From Plasmopara viticola (Eukaryota > Oomycota > Peronosporomycetes > Peronosporales > Peronosporaceae), in NCBI GenBank assembly GCA_001695595.3, contig MBPM02000007.1:1426001-1490000 (forward strand): 64,000 nucleotides of DNA, given 5' to 3'. This document shows, piece after piece, positions 1 to 10,824 of this stretch. Made by a program: the position numbers and the translations under genes. The notes under the pieces are model-generated. The model had not been told where the DNA came from. It searched no databases and saw nothing but the letters and a program-made list of their open reading frames with translations. Within the stretch, counting starts at the first letter, position 1, and every line of letters starts with the position of its first letter.

Positions 1-1300
1 CGTTTGACAAGGCTAGGACCAGAACCAGATAAGGCTGTCTTAATCCAATTAAAACCATCCTGTTTATGACTCTTTCAACACTAATTAATGTATTCGTCTT
101 ATCAGTAGAGCAAAGGCGTTGAATTGTGCTTGTACAAATAATTGGCTACTACCTATAAATTGTTTAACTATTGACAGATGTTTTGTCAAGATATGCCTGG
201 GTGAAACCCTGTTATGCTCGGAACAAGTGTTTATATTAAAAGTAAGAAGTAATTGCGACGCTCAAACCATCACTGATTGCTTGCTTAGCATACCACATAA
301 TGTAGTAACCGCTTGTGCATTCGACGACATCGTATGGATTTGACACCAGATACAGTGCGCTGTACATTGTACACCCGGACATTTTTTAAAGTAGCGGGCA
401 CCGCTGCACACTCTAGCTTACCACAAGCGTGTACTAATCGACACTTTCGAACCAGCTTTCGAACACAATCAGTCGATGATATGTGTGGCGATCTCGACTT
501 CCGCATCATTCCTGACTTTGTCTATGCGGTGGGGAAAGGATCGGTGAGCTCTTATAGCTGTCGTGGCAGTAATAATTGCTTAGCGGCACCGTTTTTTAGC
601 CTGAAACAAGGCCAATCTTGATTATAATCTTATATCCGGTAACAGTTTCGATGGAAGGTTGCTGCAAGGTCCATGTAAAAGTTTCTTTATTACTTGCTCA
701 CCAGATCCTCATTATCACGTGAGCACAATGTACGCTGTCTATTAATTTCAATCTAAGACGTTTTCGCTCAAATTTCTACGGGATTTTGTGTATTTTTGGA
801 AGCACGTAAATTCGACTCTGTCTCAGCCAAGATTTCTAAAACTTTAAAGCGCTGGATGTCTGACAGAAATGTATCTCTAGTAGCTCCTCCGATTGCAATG
901 CGCCTACCGGGATATAACGACTGCTTATAATGTAGACTATACATACAACTAGATCTCTTTGTCATATACGGGATTAATCGGGGCACGAAGAGATCGTCTG
1001 GTATCGTATCTTCGCTCTCACCTTGCGAAATTTTTTACCCGCAGATGGTAGCACTGTGCTACTCACAGTACTTTGTGGACCTATATTGCCTTTTTGTTAG
1101 CGGCTCTACCTTATTTAGCTGCAGGCTACAATCAGCCACAGTTATATTGTAATTATAGCGTCTTCGATAGCCGGTGCTGCGAACGGAGCTATTTTACCCG
1201 CCGAGAAAACCTTCAAAGATTTCGTTACGTCTACCTTCACGAAATTATCATAAGTTTTGATGGCTTCTACTCTCATCTCGAGCGTATACTTGCCCAGGCT
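1..1300. other. gene-free stretch
   Basis: No convincing gene is seen. The longest open frames lack ATG starts (for example a 95-codon frame at 1073-1360 that begins with TTG) and resemble no family I know. A short stretch near 480-520 encodes an MC.D.DFR-like string that weakly recalls strings near 6379 and 23878. It may be a very old shared repeat, but this is too weak to name. Confidence 0.5.
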
Positions 1301-1309
1301 TTTCTTGAT

Positions 1310-1355
1310 GAGTCACAAGGTCCTGTCCGTACCGACAGGACCAAGAATATGACTC
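1310..1355. repeat. nested hairpin (two stems)
   Basis: GAGTCA (1310-1315) pairs with TGACTC (1350-1355), and inside it GGTCCTGTC (1319-1327) pairs perfectly with GACAGGACC (1334-1342) around a 6-nt loop. The nesting makes a rod of two stacked stems. It could be an RNA structure or the terminus of a small DNA element. It is not a hammerhead ribozyme: the GAAA core is missing. Confidence 0.6.
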
Positions 1356-1460
1356 AATAAAGACCTTGTAAGCGGTTTATGGCAGCTAGCACCTTTTGAG
1401 TCAATCAACTCAGAGCTCGTGTCCCTGAAGCCACGACCAGCTTTTACCTAATCATATCAA

Positions 1461-1524
1461 GAACAAGGAACAACTCTGTACTGTCATTTTTTTATACTTG
1501 ACAGTACAGAGTTATTTCTTGTCC
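1461..1524. repeat. long near-perfect inverted repeat
   Basis: Two 26-nt arms (1461-1486 and 1499-1524) are reverse complements apart from three positions, one of which would be a G-U pair in RNA. The inner 15 bp, starting AACTCTGTACTGTCA, are perfect and the loop is 12 nt and AT-rich. No gene overlaps it. It may be a miniature element or a small-RNA precursor hairpin. Confidence 0.75.
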
Positions 1525-2559
1525 TCCACATTAATTTGTACAGACAGAAATTTACCGCTGCTGATTGCATCTTGTAAGAGGCTAAGTTCTATCGGTATAT
1601 ATCATTCACGTACCCATCACGACGACTAAGTGCTTCCTCCAAGACGCACCCCACCTCTACTGGCGATCACTGCTCCCCTTAAGCTGACAAATTTAGAAAA
1701 CTGACGGCTTCCATTGCTAATGCGCCACCCCTTTGAGACGACTGTGTTGATGAATGGTGTAAAGGTAGACCGAGTACGCACTCGACTGCTTAGAAAGGGG
1801 GCTGCAGCGATGAAAAAGACAGTTTATAAAGAGAGCCGTATTTCCATAGAATGACGTAAATACACAGCTTTAAGTCCGATCCACTCGGGTCTGACAAAGG
1901 CTCTATTGGGTAAGAGAACATTCTATTTAGCAGCGGTTGAAAAAGAGCACACAATCCATGTCTGTACCGAGATGAACCGACAATGCGAATCTTTGGCAAT
2001 GTGCTTGTCGACGCAATTTGTGCAGACCAGACTATAAACTGTCTCATATTAGCAAGGATAGAAGCTTTTTCGGTCAACAACTTCATAAGACATACAATTT
2101 GATTCCAATTCAGTACAAGTGATTCTTAAACGCGAAGAAAAAAGCGAAAGCAAGCGGTTGAGCGTCGACTATAATTGCAGTTGTATTGCTATGAGGAAAC
2201 AGAAGGTCTACTCTACTATGATGCAACTTTGGCAAAGCAAGCATTAATCGCTGCTCTGTACGACGAAGCCTGACGTTCAGAATAGTTTATAAGGTGCATG
2301 ATGCCTCAATTTAGTTTTTTAGACAAAAAACATATTTTTTGGTCCTAACAAAGTTGACCCAACATGTACAAGTGGAGCGGATGAGTACGAAAGGATCGGG
2401 AAGACTTGCCAAAGTGACAAACGCGGTTCTCACATGCCAATTCTTATAAGAACCTGCAAAAGCTGGCTGGCTATTGAAAGTTCAGGAACCTTAACTATAT
2501 CTTTGGCTTACAGGAGACCACTGGCATAATACTACCGAAGCAAAACGATGCGTGTGACA
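1525..2559. other. gene-free stretch
   Basis: Only frames below 100 codons occur, none with recognisable motifs. The 98-codon minus-strand frame ending at 1790 has an ATG but no family resemblance or gene context. Confidence 0.5.
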
Positions 2560-2800
2560 CTTGTTTTAACCTGTGGAAACTAATTTATGGATGCGTGATA
2601 CTGATATCATGATTTTCAAATGCGATGGTGTCGGGCAGATTACGGCTGCATTGTGACAAACGGTGCTTCGACTGCTTGCTGATGTCTTCGGTCGACCATC
2701 TAAAGACAGATGGTCAGACGGAAAGAGTAAACTGTGTGCTGAAGACCACCTCAGAGTATGTGCGCACGGGTTCCGCATATGAGGGCGAAACAGGTGTCTA
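2560..2800 (+). mobile_element. Ty3/gypsy integrase remnant
   Basis: The plus-strand frame contains DHLKTDGQTERVNCVL, the signature near the end of the catalytic core of Ty3/gypsy integrases (usual form DHPQTDGQTERVNRVL). Only about 60 residues remain and stop codons lie on both sides. The rest of the polyprotein is not visible, so this is a small decayed fragment. The family assignment rests on this one motif, which is highly characteristic. Confidence 0.8.
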
Positions 2801-4261
2801 TAAGTAAAATTGCACTGAACAATGCGGTTTTCTTATCTGGCTTTGCGCCTACTATAAACGAGCTAAGACGATTAAGGCTGTCCAACGATTGAGTATAGTT
2901 AAAAAGACGTAGAATTTGCTCCAGGCCATTACTTAGACTAAATTTCTTACAAAATACTACCCGACCTCGTCAAAAGTGATCTGTGAGGCAACGAATGCGA
3001 TCAAATCCATCCAAAGAAAATAAAATATTGGACAAACACGCGATTTTCTAGTTTATGATAACTCAACCACTTAGAAAATGTATATTTTGTTTTCGAAGCA
3101 ATTAAAACATCGCTTCATCAAGCTTTTCGTAGCATTGGTAAGGCATACACCATCAACCTCATCAAGACGATCTCGATGCTGCGTTAGGCGGCCTAAAGAT
3201 TATTGAGATCCTCATCATTTTACATATAAGTCGTAAGGTATCCGCGTCATCTCTTCAAAGCACTGTGTCCCCGCTCAACTTTGTTGGCTAAACAATACGG
3301 GTGGCCATGCAGTGGCTGATTGTCCCTGTTGCTACCGCCATGTTGTCCATGAGATTGAGGGCCAGCAAATTTACAAAACTGTGCTCGCTTTGACGGCGTC
3401 CAAGTTCAAATACAAAAAGTAGATATTTCCACGCAGCTTGGATACCTCGCGCGCAGCGGTGGGTCCGGGAACGAATCTTTCATGTCGTCGGTTCAGCCTT
3501 TGCAGTGCCAAACAGGCAGCAAAGATGGCTGCCGGTCGGTTGGGTCATTTTGCGATGACCAATCCAGCTCTTGATAATTGCTCTACTCTACGCAAAGCTC
3601 TGGCGCCCGTAAAAACACTTCTGCTCCACTGAGCACTCTTTGTAGATGTGCCGCCGGTTTTAGAAAGCAAGAAGCGCCGAGGAAAACCGCTCTCGCTTTG
3701 GCCTTGCCTTATGTTTTGAGAGGGAATAGGTCCTGCGCAGCAGATTAAAATTTTTCTCAGAGCTGGCTCTGGTAGTCAAACCGCAGTTTTTCTTGGAAAA
3801 CCTGGCCTTTATAGGTTCTATAAAAGCTTCTACGGTCTTGTGAACCATAAGGTATAGACTAAAATAATGCGTAATTTTGTCCAAAGATACCGAACCAATA
3901 TTTCTTAACAACTAAGCGATTGTTTCTAACATTGCCATATCACCTTTAATTCAAAAATGTAAAATTTTCTGCCCAGTATTCGTCCAAAATTTACTATTGT
4001 TAAACCTTAGTGGATGTATTCGCATCCGTTGCTGTATTGATTGTGGTCAGCCAGCTTTTGGCAGAGTTCGACGACTTTTTTCGTGAAAATTATTGTCTCA
4101 AACATAAAACGTGATGGAAAACGCTCTTTCACGAGCCCCTCTGCATTTTTTTTGAAGGCAGTTAGTCTCTAATAAGATGGCGGAATTCTGAAGTGGGGTG
4201 GTCTGTTTAAAGAAGTTTCAAAGCCCGCACGTCATGAGCCGCAAAATTGAGTGCAACCTCA
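2801..4261. other. gene-free stretch
   Basis: No recognisable gene. A 64-codon frame at 3438-3632 and an 83-codon minus frame at 3660-3911 have no known motifs. The stretch lies between gypsy fragments and is probably further decayed element sequence. Confidence 0.45.
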
Positions 4262-5230
4262 TCAATAGAAGGGTAAGTGGCTCATAAATGTGGCGCCTGT
4301 GTGCACATACTCTGCCGTATGGCCTCTAGCGCACGGCTGACCCTTTCCGTCTGACCATCTCTCTGCGGGTTGACGGCTGTCGGTATCATTATTGCCACAA
4401 CTGAACTGTAATTGTGAGTCCTTACCCGACATTCTCGTGTCCGTAAGGCCATGGTGTTTAACTCGCGTATCATAAATATCCTTGTTCTTAGAATTCGAGT
4501 TATGTTGGCTGGGGCAAGTGTCAAACGCATCATCTAACTTTGGTGGCACTATGCCCTTCTTGTCCGACAAGCCAGAGATACGATTGAGGCTTATAAGCTT
4601 AAATAGACCGCCGATACTAGCGCGTTAGGGCCCTGAACCCGCGTATAAGTCCCGAGTGCTGACTTTTGAAAGGTCTTTCAGGGCTATACACCCAATTGTA
4701 CATGTTCAGCCAATATGCTGTAAAGAACGGGAAAATATCTTTTTCTTAGTACAAAAGTGACTGCTAATTTGAGCATCAATTTTTTTAAGGAGCATGCTTG
4801 TACGTCAGGGATCTGTCGTTCGTAACAACAGCACTGGATAGATCTGTCGAAAACACCCTACAATGGAACAGATCATCTTACCACGCATGGCAATGTCACA
4901 TGGCAATGTCACATGGCAATGTCACAATGTAACAGCTATCGCTGTATATCGTTAATTGGATTGAATCTAGACCTTAACATCGTCGCCTGTGATGAAAAGA
5001 CGCATAACTGACTTCAACTGGCATTTATTCTATATGCATGAAATCACCTCGTAGTCTATCCCGCGCAAAAGCGCGTCAGCAAGCACATTGTATTTTCAAG
5101 CTTGCACCCAGCACGCAAATACTTGACAGCCATACGTCCATTCTTTAGTATAAGTAAAGCGTGTTTATCATTCTTCTCAAAAATATTTGGTCAAAGCAGA
5201 ACACAAAGAGTATTGAGCTCAGAAGATGCA
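4262..5230 (-). mobile_element. decayed Ty3/gypsy element (RNase H end and integrase)
   Basis: On the minus strand the order fits a gypsy pol gene. At about 5035-5110 a frame reads NVLADALLRGIDYE, matching the end of the gypsy RNase H domain (usual NVVADALSRRPDYE), reached only through a frameshift. Further downstream, within 4282-4430, a frame reads NPQRDGQTERVSRALE, the integrase core signature. Stops and frameshifts break it throughout. The part between, about 4600-5000, is unrecognisable. The element is dead and, judging by its erosion, old. Confidence 0.75.
4886..4924. repeat. 13-bp tandem repeat, three copies
   Basis: CATGGCAATGTCA is repeated three times head to tail without mismatch, inside the decayed gypsy element. 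It is a simple minisatellite, too short to suggest a function. Confidence 0.9.
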
Positions 5231-5270
5231 CCAAGGGCTTTAACGTTGCGAGTTTTCTGGCAAGTACCCC

Positions 5271-5573
5271 TCAAGATCGATCAATTCTCTCACCAAACGT
5301 TAATGACGTCAGAGTCTTGTCGTGTGCATTGCTCGCGTGAAGCTGTGTGAGTTCCTCGATCTGTCTGCCGTCACCATCCATCGCGAGCGACAGCGCGCTG
5401 TTGAACGCAAGCGGACAGGCAACAGCTGACTTCACGATGTGGTCGGGGTTCGTCGCGTTCTCGATGAGCTTCACCATACCAGGAACCTTTGCGTCTGCTT
5501 GGCTCGTGTTGGAATGCTTTGTAAGAACGTTGCAAACTACAGTATACCGGTAGCCTTCATTAGTCTCAATCAT
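5271..5573 (-). pseudogene. open frame of about 100 codons, possible helical-repeat remnant
   Basis: An uninterrupted minus-strand frame runs from an ATG at 5573 to a stop at 5271. The central string VPGMVKLIENATNPDHIV followed by an alanine- and leucine-rich helix resembles one to two armadillo-type helical repeats, but the match is loose. No neighbouring exons or signal peptide are seen, and the frame lies directly beside gypsy debris. It is either a captured gene fragment or a chance frame. Confidence 0.3.
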
Positions 5574-5599
5574 TTGACTCACTTCATCCGGACGCCATC

Positions 5600-7480
5600 C
5601 ACAGCTTGCCCTGAAACGGAATGACTCTTTCTTAGCCGTATCTATCGCGCAACCGATGGCATGATCAAAATCATTGCAAACGGCTTATTCTCGCTGGCAT
5701 TGGACCCTGCAGAAGTCGTTGCTTGAAAAAACTTGATGCTTTTCTTCTAGCACCAATCAATGTCATTTTTAATGCATAAAGCAAAGGCTTTGTGAGACCC
5801 ACCTAGTCAGCACAAAACTTGTTCAAATAATTGGCTAGGCTGTACTCATTTTTTCAAAAAACGTTTCGAGACGGCGGCGTAGGCCGTTCAAGTGATTTTC
5901 ACTTCATCGGTGTCTGCAAAAAAAGTATGATTGCTCAAACATTGGCTTATGAGCTCAATCTCTACTATCGCCAATAAACTTTGTCCGATGTTTTTTAACA
6001 TTTGTTGGAAAAAGGGGAACTAGACGAGCCTGCTGAGCTGATAGATTTCTTCAAAGCGGCTGCTAACGAGTATATTGCCAAAGTATTTTTGGGTAAAAGC
6101 CCGCAATGGTCGTAATAATTGTGTGTCTGAGAGGTATAGCCCTCGGGGCACTATTAAATACTCTCATAAACGATTACTTGGCGCACTTTCAATATTCGAC
6201 TGCCTCGTTCGATTTAATATTAAATGAAGAGCATTTTACAATGTACATCCGAACAAATTATTGTGCAAAACGTCCTTCCTTGTAATTAGTTGAATATGCA
6301 AGGAATGTGGCACACTTCAGTCTATTGTAAGCCTGAGCTTGTCGCCACTTTCAGGTCAATTTTCGAGCCGAGAAGTCAATGAAATGTGCAAAGATTTTGA
6401 CTACCGTAATTTGCTATTGCTTTTCTTTGGGCGACTTTGTGCCAAACTCTTCTACAGGCGAAAGTATTGTCGGAGGTCCTGGCGTAGAGACCATTTTTAT
6501 TGCGGATGTACCCTTGGATGCCGAAGCATTCTTTTTTGTGGTTGGCTTCGTCAGATTTAAATGACGTTGTCGCCTGGCACCCCTATTCACAATAACGAAC
6601 TGTTGCATTATTTTCACTAAAATATAAATTGCTGGAGATATGTGCAAGTATTTACACAAATCCCAGTAAACATGATGCAACAGATCGTAACATAACCTAA
6701 GACTTTTTTTTAAATATTTCATGCTAAAAGGCAGGCACCATATCGGTACTCAGCCGGTATGCATAATGAGATATTATAAAATCGATAATTTTGTCGCATA
6801 TTTAGAATCAGAGGGATGCGAAAGAGGCATTTACTTTTCACACAAGGACTTTGAATACCTGGATCATCAAGGTTATATATTTATAATCTTGCGACAATCA
6901 CTATGAAAAATCTTACATGCAGACCTAGGTCAGGTCTTGCTTGCTCGTAACACTTTGTTTCTAAAGAACATTTACCGTGGAAAACTTCCTGCGTGTGACC
7001 TGAAACCAATTTGTCACTTTTGTAATGTATGATGCTTTACGTGGGAGTGATATCGCTACGAAAGCTTGATCAATCCTCGTTGGCCATATTTAGTGATAAG
7101 CGGCCGAAGTGAAAAAAAAATCAAAATGTCTCACTTATTCTGATACAATTGTGTGTTAATGATTGTAGCCTGACTTACAACTACTTGTAGGTACACCACA
7201 TCAAATTTGTGTGGAAGCTCGCCTGTGCCAAGACGAACATGGAAACGCGCTGTTCCCCGTCTGTTTTTATTATGGAGATGGTTCGCTTCACCTAAACAAG
7301 AGACGCTATATGAGCGCTATAATGGTGGTCTACAGCGTAAGACATGCGCATATCGGTCATTATTGTACAAGCGTAGTTGCTTTTCCTCACGCTAATTGGT
7401 TGAATTTTGCACACTCCTTTCAGAAACCTTTATACATTCTATTTCCAAGTGATCTAATACTACTTGCATTTTGTAATTGA
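5600..7480. other. gene-poor stretch upstream of the first effector
   Basis: No firm gene. A non-ATG frame at 7211-7480 encodes LFPVCFYYGDGSLHLNKRR, which vaguely recalls the PV-x-x-x-x-DKT-x-L motif of plant and fungal mobile-element proteins. The resemblance is too weak to call. Frames at 6339-6564 overlap each other and match nothing I recognise. Confidence 0.4.
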
Positions 7481-7499
7481 TGGACGTTCCATTGTCCGG

Positions 7500-7581
7500 T
7501 TAATAAATCAGGTGGTAAAGTGGTCTACCCCACTTTGTATCCTTTAGGTCGCCCATAAAACAACACTTATCAATTGACACC
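7500..7581 (+). promoter_or_regulatory. conserved leader of the short effector subfamily
   Basis: The 80 bp before the start codon recur before all three short effectors (also 9600-9669 and 13200-13277): a box around GGTG(G)AAGTGGTC(T/C)ACCC followed by a CTTTG pyrimidine-rich tract and AATTGACACC directly before ATG. In this copy AAAGTGG (7517-7523) and CCACTTT (7530-7536) form a perfect inverted repeat. Conservation beyond the coding start indicates either a shared 5' UTR or control region, or simply recent duplication. Confidence 0.6.
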
Positions 7582-8736
7582 ATGCGATTTCGTTACTTGA
7601 AGTTGGCCCTTCTGGCTGGTGCTCTTGCTGCCAATACCCCCGCTGACTCGGCGATGCTACTTGGGACAAATTCGGATATTTACGAACACGATGATGTTCT
7701 TGTACCAAGGGCCAACAGAACGCAGGAGCTGATAGGCGTTGACGACGAAGAAAGGAATGAACTTACGTTTGCACTGTTTGCAAGAAGCATTCTGATGAGC
7801 AACAAAAACGAGTATGAGCTTATTGAAGAAAATGCAATCAGCAATGTGTTAGAATTGGTAAAGCAGAGAGTGTCTGCAAGTCAGATTCTTAGCGACGAAG
7901 AAGTCAATGCCGTGTCGGGTGACCTCTTAGCCAATAAGGTTTGGGTAAAGTGGGCCTATTTCGTTTTTGTATCACATGGATCGACGGTTAAACGTAATGC
8001 CTACGAAGCTATCATCGCGGCCATGTTGGCCAAATGTGACTACTCGGCATTGACTCAAAAGTTGTTGCATGCAGCAAAGTATCCGACTTCGGAAGCCTTC
8101 GTCAATGAACTTGTACAGGTGCTGATCGACCAGAGATTCGAGCGTAATCTTCAGCCAGACATTCTTTTAAAGCTGCTGAGGATTGACTTAAAAATGGACA
8201 ACTTGTTTGAAAGCGAGCAACTCCTGATGTTTTTCAACTACATGGGCGTACAGTTCGGGCAGCAAATCGAGGTTATTCGTCTTGTTCTTGAACTTAAAGT
8301 CTTCGAGAAATGTTTTGAGCCGGCCGATTTTCTTAAGATGCTGACTTCGCCGAGCAATGCTGAGAATTACAGAAGCATTATGTATCTGACGATGCTCAAG
8401 ACAGTTTGGCTAAATAAGAAGAAGGTGCCGTCTGAGATCGTATTCATGCTGAAGCCTGACAAAGAACAAGATTATCTCTTTCTCAATTATGAAGCAAACA
8501 AAGCAGCTATAGAATTTTGGCTGGACTACTGGAAGAGCTTTTGTAACAAGTATCAAGATTACCACGAGACGTTGATGGAGATGCTTACGAATGGTCTGTG
8601 GCCGAGAGCAAACGTAATACTCGATGCGGCAAAGAATGCAAACGATGAAACAACGAGATCCTTCGCACGTTCGATCGAGAGCGGACATTATCCCCAAGAG
8701 CCGCCCCGCGATGTTTCACGACGAGTTGAAAATTAG
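7582..8736 (+). CDS. secreted WY-fold effector, short subfamily (384 aa)
   Basis: A probable secreted virulence effector of an oomycete, acting in host tissue; the host target is unknown. Residues 1-24 form a signal peptide (MRFRYLKLALLAGALAANTP, then ADSA). An acidic DDEER motif follows at 54-58, as after RXLR in oomycete effectors, but RXLR itself is absent: RTQE stands at 46-49. The rest is alpha-helical with WY/LWY-type blocks. One is around VKWAYFVFV, where the paralogues also keep W and Y. The last is the pattern VWL..KKVPSEIVFMLKPDKEQDYLF....A...FW.DYW (about residues 275-320), the W-x(n)-F/Y arrangement of WY domains. There is no intron. ATG is chosen because it starts the signal peptide and is conserved in the paralogues at 9670 and 13278. 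Confidence 0.88.
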   Translation: MRFRYLKLALLAGALAANTPADSAMLLGTNSDIYEHDDVLVPRANRTQELIGVDDEERNELTFALFARSILMSNKNEYELIEENAISNVLELVKQRVSASQILSDEEVNAVSGDLLANKVWVKWAYFVFVSHGSTVKRNAYEAIIAAMLAKCDYSALTQKLLHAAKYPTSEAFVNELVQVLIDQRFERNLQPDILLKLLRIDLKMDNLFESEQLLMFFNYMGVQFGQQIEVIRLVLELKVFEKCFEPADFLKMLTSPSNAENYRSIMYLTMLKTVWLNKKKVPSEIVFMLKPDKEQDYLFLNYEANKAAIEFWLDYWKSFCNKYQDYHETLMEMLTNGLWPRANVILDAAKNANDETTRSFARSIESGHYPQEPPRDVSRRVEN

Positions 8737-9600
8737 GCAATGACCCTTGTCCGGGAAAGTTCTCTTCGCCTTCACCATGGCTAGCTTTGCGTAAACACAC
8801 GATATAATGAAGTATTCTATCTGTTTTACGATTTCGTTTAATAATGTGCTGTTGCGTTTGAATGGCAGCGAATACCCACTTTTTTCTCAAAAGTTAGACT
8901 TTTTTGTATACTTCGGAACGATTATGTTCTGATAGACACTTGATAGATGCGATTAAAAGTTTATGAAAAGTTTGTTGTCTGATGTGACGTATTTAATGAC
9001 TGAAGATTTGGCAAATAATATCATTCGAGATCTTTCTTAAGAGATCCCACCAGTCATATCATTTCTACATGCGCCAACTTAACGTCTGTGCGCACCGTTA
9101 CCGATAAGACAATGTCTGGTGCTAAATATCGATGAATAGTAACTATTATTATCGCGCCTGCAGAATGTCTGTGGCCATCCAGTGGTGGCAAGTTTGTTTA
9201 CAACCAGTACTCGTCAAGGTGCATGGGAAGCAGCGCATTTCATTTCTAGTGAGCTTCCACAGGAACCTAAAGTGTGTGTACTAACCAGAAGTCATATTTG
9301 ATGAACATTTAAGGACGTGGGACAAAAGAATTACCTTAGAGGAGTGTGTGGCCATGTCGCTCGCTATTAACAAAAGAAGAAAAGTCATGTTAAACAAATC
9401 GGTCCATAAACTTCGAGAGTACCAACGAAGCACGTAAATTTGCCCTTCATTGTCTTTGACTAAAATTTCAGCAAGTGAACTTTATCTCGCACAGCGCATG
9501 TCGGGCATCTTTTGATAGCATTCTGTTGCCCATTACATCGAAACGCGTTTTGTAATATGTTAATTCTATGAGCAAATTGATGGACTCGGTACTTATTAAT
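8737..9600. repeat. duplicated effector flank
   Basis: The 3' flank, for example the stretch AGACTTTTTTGTATACTTCGG and what follows to about 9060, recurs after the second effector (10990-11165). The part from about 9150 (GCGCCTGCAGAATGTCTGT) is the 5' flank of the second effector and recurs at about 12440 before the third. No gene lies inside. These flanks outline the duplicated unit. Confidence 0.75.
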
Positions 9601-9669
9601 TAGGAAGTGAAGTGGTCCACCCTGCTTTGCCTCTTTAAGGTCCGTATACATATCTTACAAATTGACACC

Positions 9670-10824
9670 ATGCGATTTCGCTACTCAAAACTGGCACTTG
9701 TGGCTGGTGCTCTTGCTGCAAACGCTCCCGCTGACTCGGCGAGGCAAGTTGTGACAAATTCGTACATTTCTGATTCCGAAAATGCTTTTGCACCAAGGGC
9801 AACCAGAACCCAAAATTTGACTGGCGTTGACGAAGAAGAAAGGGACGAATATACGTTTACACATTTTGCAAGAAACATTCTGATGAGCAACAACAAAAAG
9901 TTTGACCTTATTGAAAAATACGCAATCGGCGATGTGTTGAAACTGGTGAGGCAGGGAGCGCCTGCTAGTCATATTCTCAGCGATGAAGAATTGAAGGCCG
10001 TGTCGGGTGACCTCTTGGCCAACAAGGCCTGGGTAAAGTGGGCCTATTTCATTTTCGTATCACGTAAATCGACGGTTACACATAAGGTTTACGAAGCAAT
10101 CATCGCCGCCATGTTGGCCAAATCTGACTACGCGGCATTAACTCAAAAGTTGTTGGATGCAGCAAAGTATCCGAAATCGGAAGCATTCGTCAATGAAATT
10201 ATACAGGTGTTGATTGCCCAGAGATTCGAACGTAAACTCCAGCCAGACATCCTCTTAAAGCTACTGAGGATTGACTTAAAAATGGACAACTTGTTTGAAA
10301 GCGAGCAACTCCTGATGTTTTTCAACTACATGAACATTCGGTTCGGACAGCAGTCCGAGGTCGATAGCTTTTTTGTTGAACTCAAAGTCTTCGAGAAATG
10401 TTTTGAGGCGGCTGATTTCCTCAAGATGCTGACTTCGCCGAGCAATGCTAAGAACTACAGAAGCATGATGTATTTGATGACGATAAAGCAGGTTTGGCTA
10501 AATAAGAAGAAGGTGCCGTCTGAGATCGTATTCATGCTGAAGCCTGACAAAGAACAAGATTATCTCTTTCTCAATTATGAGGCAAACAAAGCAGCTATAG
10601 AATTTTGGCTGGACTACTGGGAGAGCTTTTGTAACAAGTATCACGATTACCACGAGACGTTGATGGAGATGCTTACAAACGGTCTGTGGCCGAGAGCAAA
10701 CTTAGTACTGGAAGCGGCAAAAAATGCAAACGATGAAACTACGAGGTCCTTTGCACGTTCGATCGAGAGCGGACAAAATCTTTTAGGGCCGTCCCGCGAT
10801 GTTTCACGACGACTTGAAGGCTAG
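9670..10824 (+). CDS. secreted WY-fold effector, short subfamily (384 aa)
   Basis: A tandem paralogue of the gene at 7582 with the same architecture. The signal peptide MRFRYSKLALVAGALAANAP covers residues 1-20 and continues with ADSA. RTQN stands at 46-49 where RXLR would be expected, and an EEER run at 55-58. The helical body contains the WY pattern VWLNKKKVPSEIVFML and FWLDYWESF. Its C-terminal third is almost identical at DNA level to the first gene, while the segment after the signal peptide differs more. The open frame extends upstream to a GTG at 9607, but ATG 9670 matches the paralogues and the signal-peptide start. It is followed by a broken SAC3 copy rather than another effector. 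The effector role is inferred from family architecture. Confidence 0.88.
   Translation: MRFRYSKLALVAGALAANAPADSARQVVTNSYISDSENAFAPRATRTQNLTGVDEEERDEYTFTHFARNILMSNNKKFDLIEKYAIGDVLKLVRQGAPASHILSDEELKAVSGDLLANKAWVKWAYFIFVSRKSTVTHKVYEAIIAAMLAKSDYAALTQKLLDAAKYPKSEAFVNEIIQVLIAQRFERKLQPDILLKLLRIDLKMDNLFESEQLLMFFNYMNIRFGQQSEVDSFFVELKVFEKCFEAADFLKMLTSPSNAKNYRSMMYLMTIKQVWLNKKKVPSEIVFMLKPDKEQDYLFLNYEANKAAIEFWLDYWESFCNKYHDYHETLMEMLTNGLWPRANLVLEAAKNANDETTRSFARSIESGQNLLGPSRDVSRRLEG

Noticed and set aside
25..28. RXLR motif search in all effectors, for example RLLV after the signal peptide of the gene at 13278
   Set aside because: RLLV is not RXLR, lies too close to the cleavage site and is not conserved in the other genes (coordinates here are residue numbers).
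1073..1360. 95-codon frame with a hydrophobic start, resembling a secreted protein
   Set aside because: It starts with TTG, overlaps the nested hairpin at its end and has no family resemblance.
1300..1360. Hammerhead ribozyme, suggested by a TTGATGAG string before a strong stem
   Set aside because: The first core string is CUUGAUGAG rather than CUGAUGA and the GAAA core is absent.
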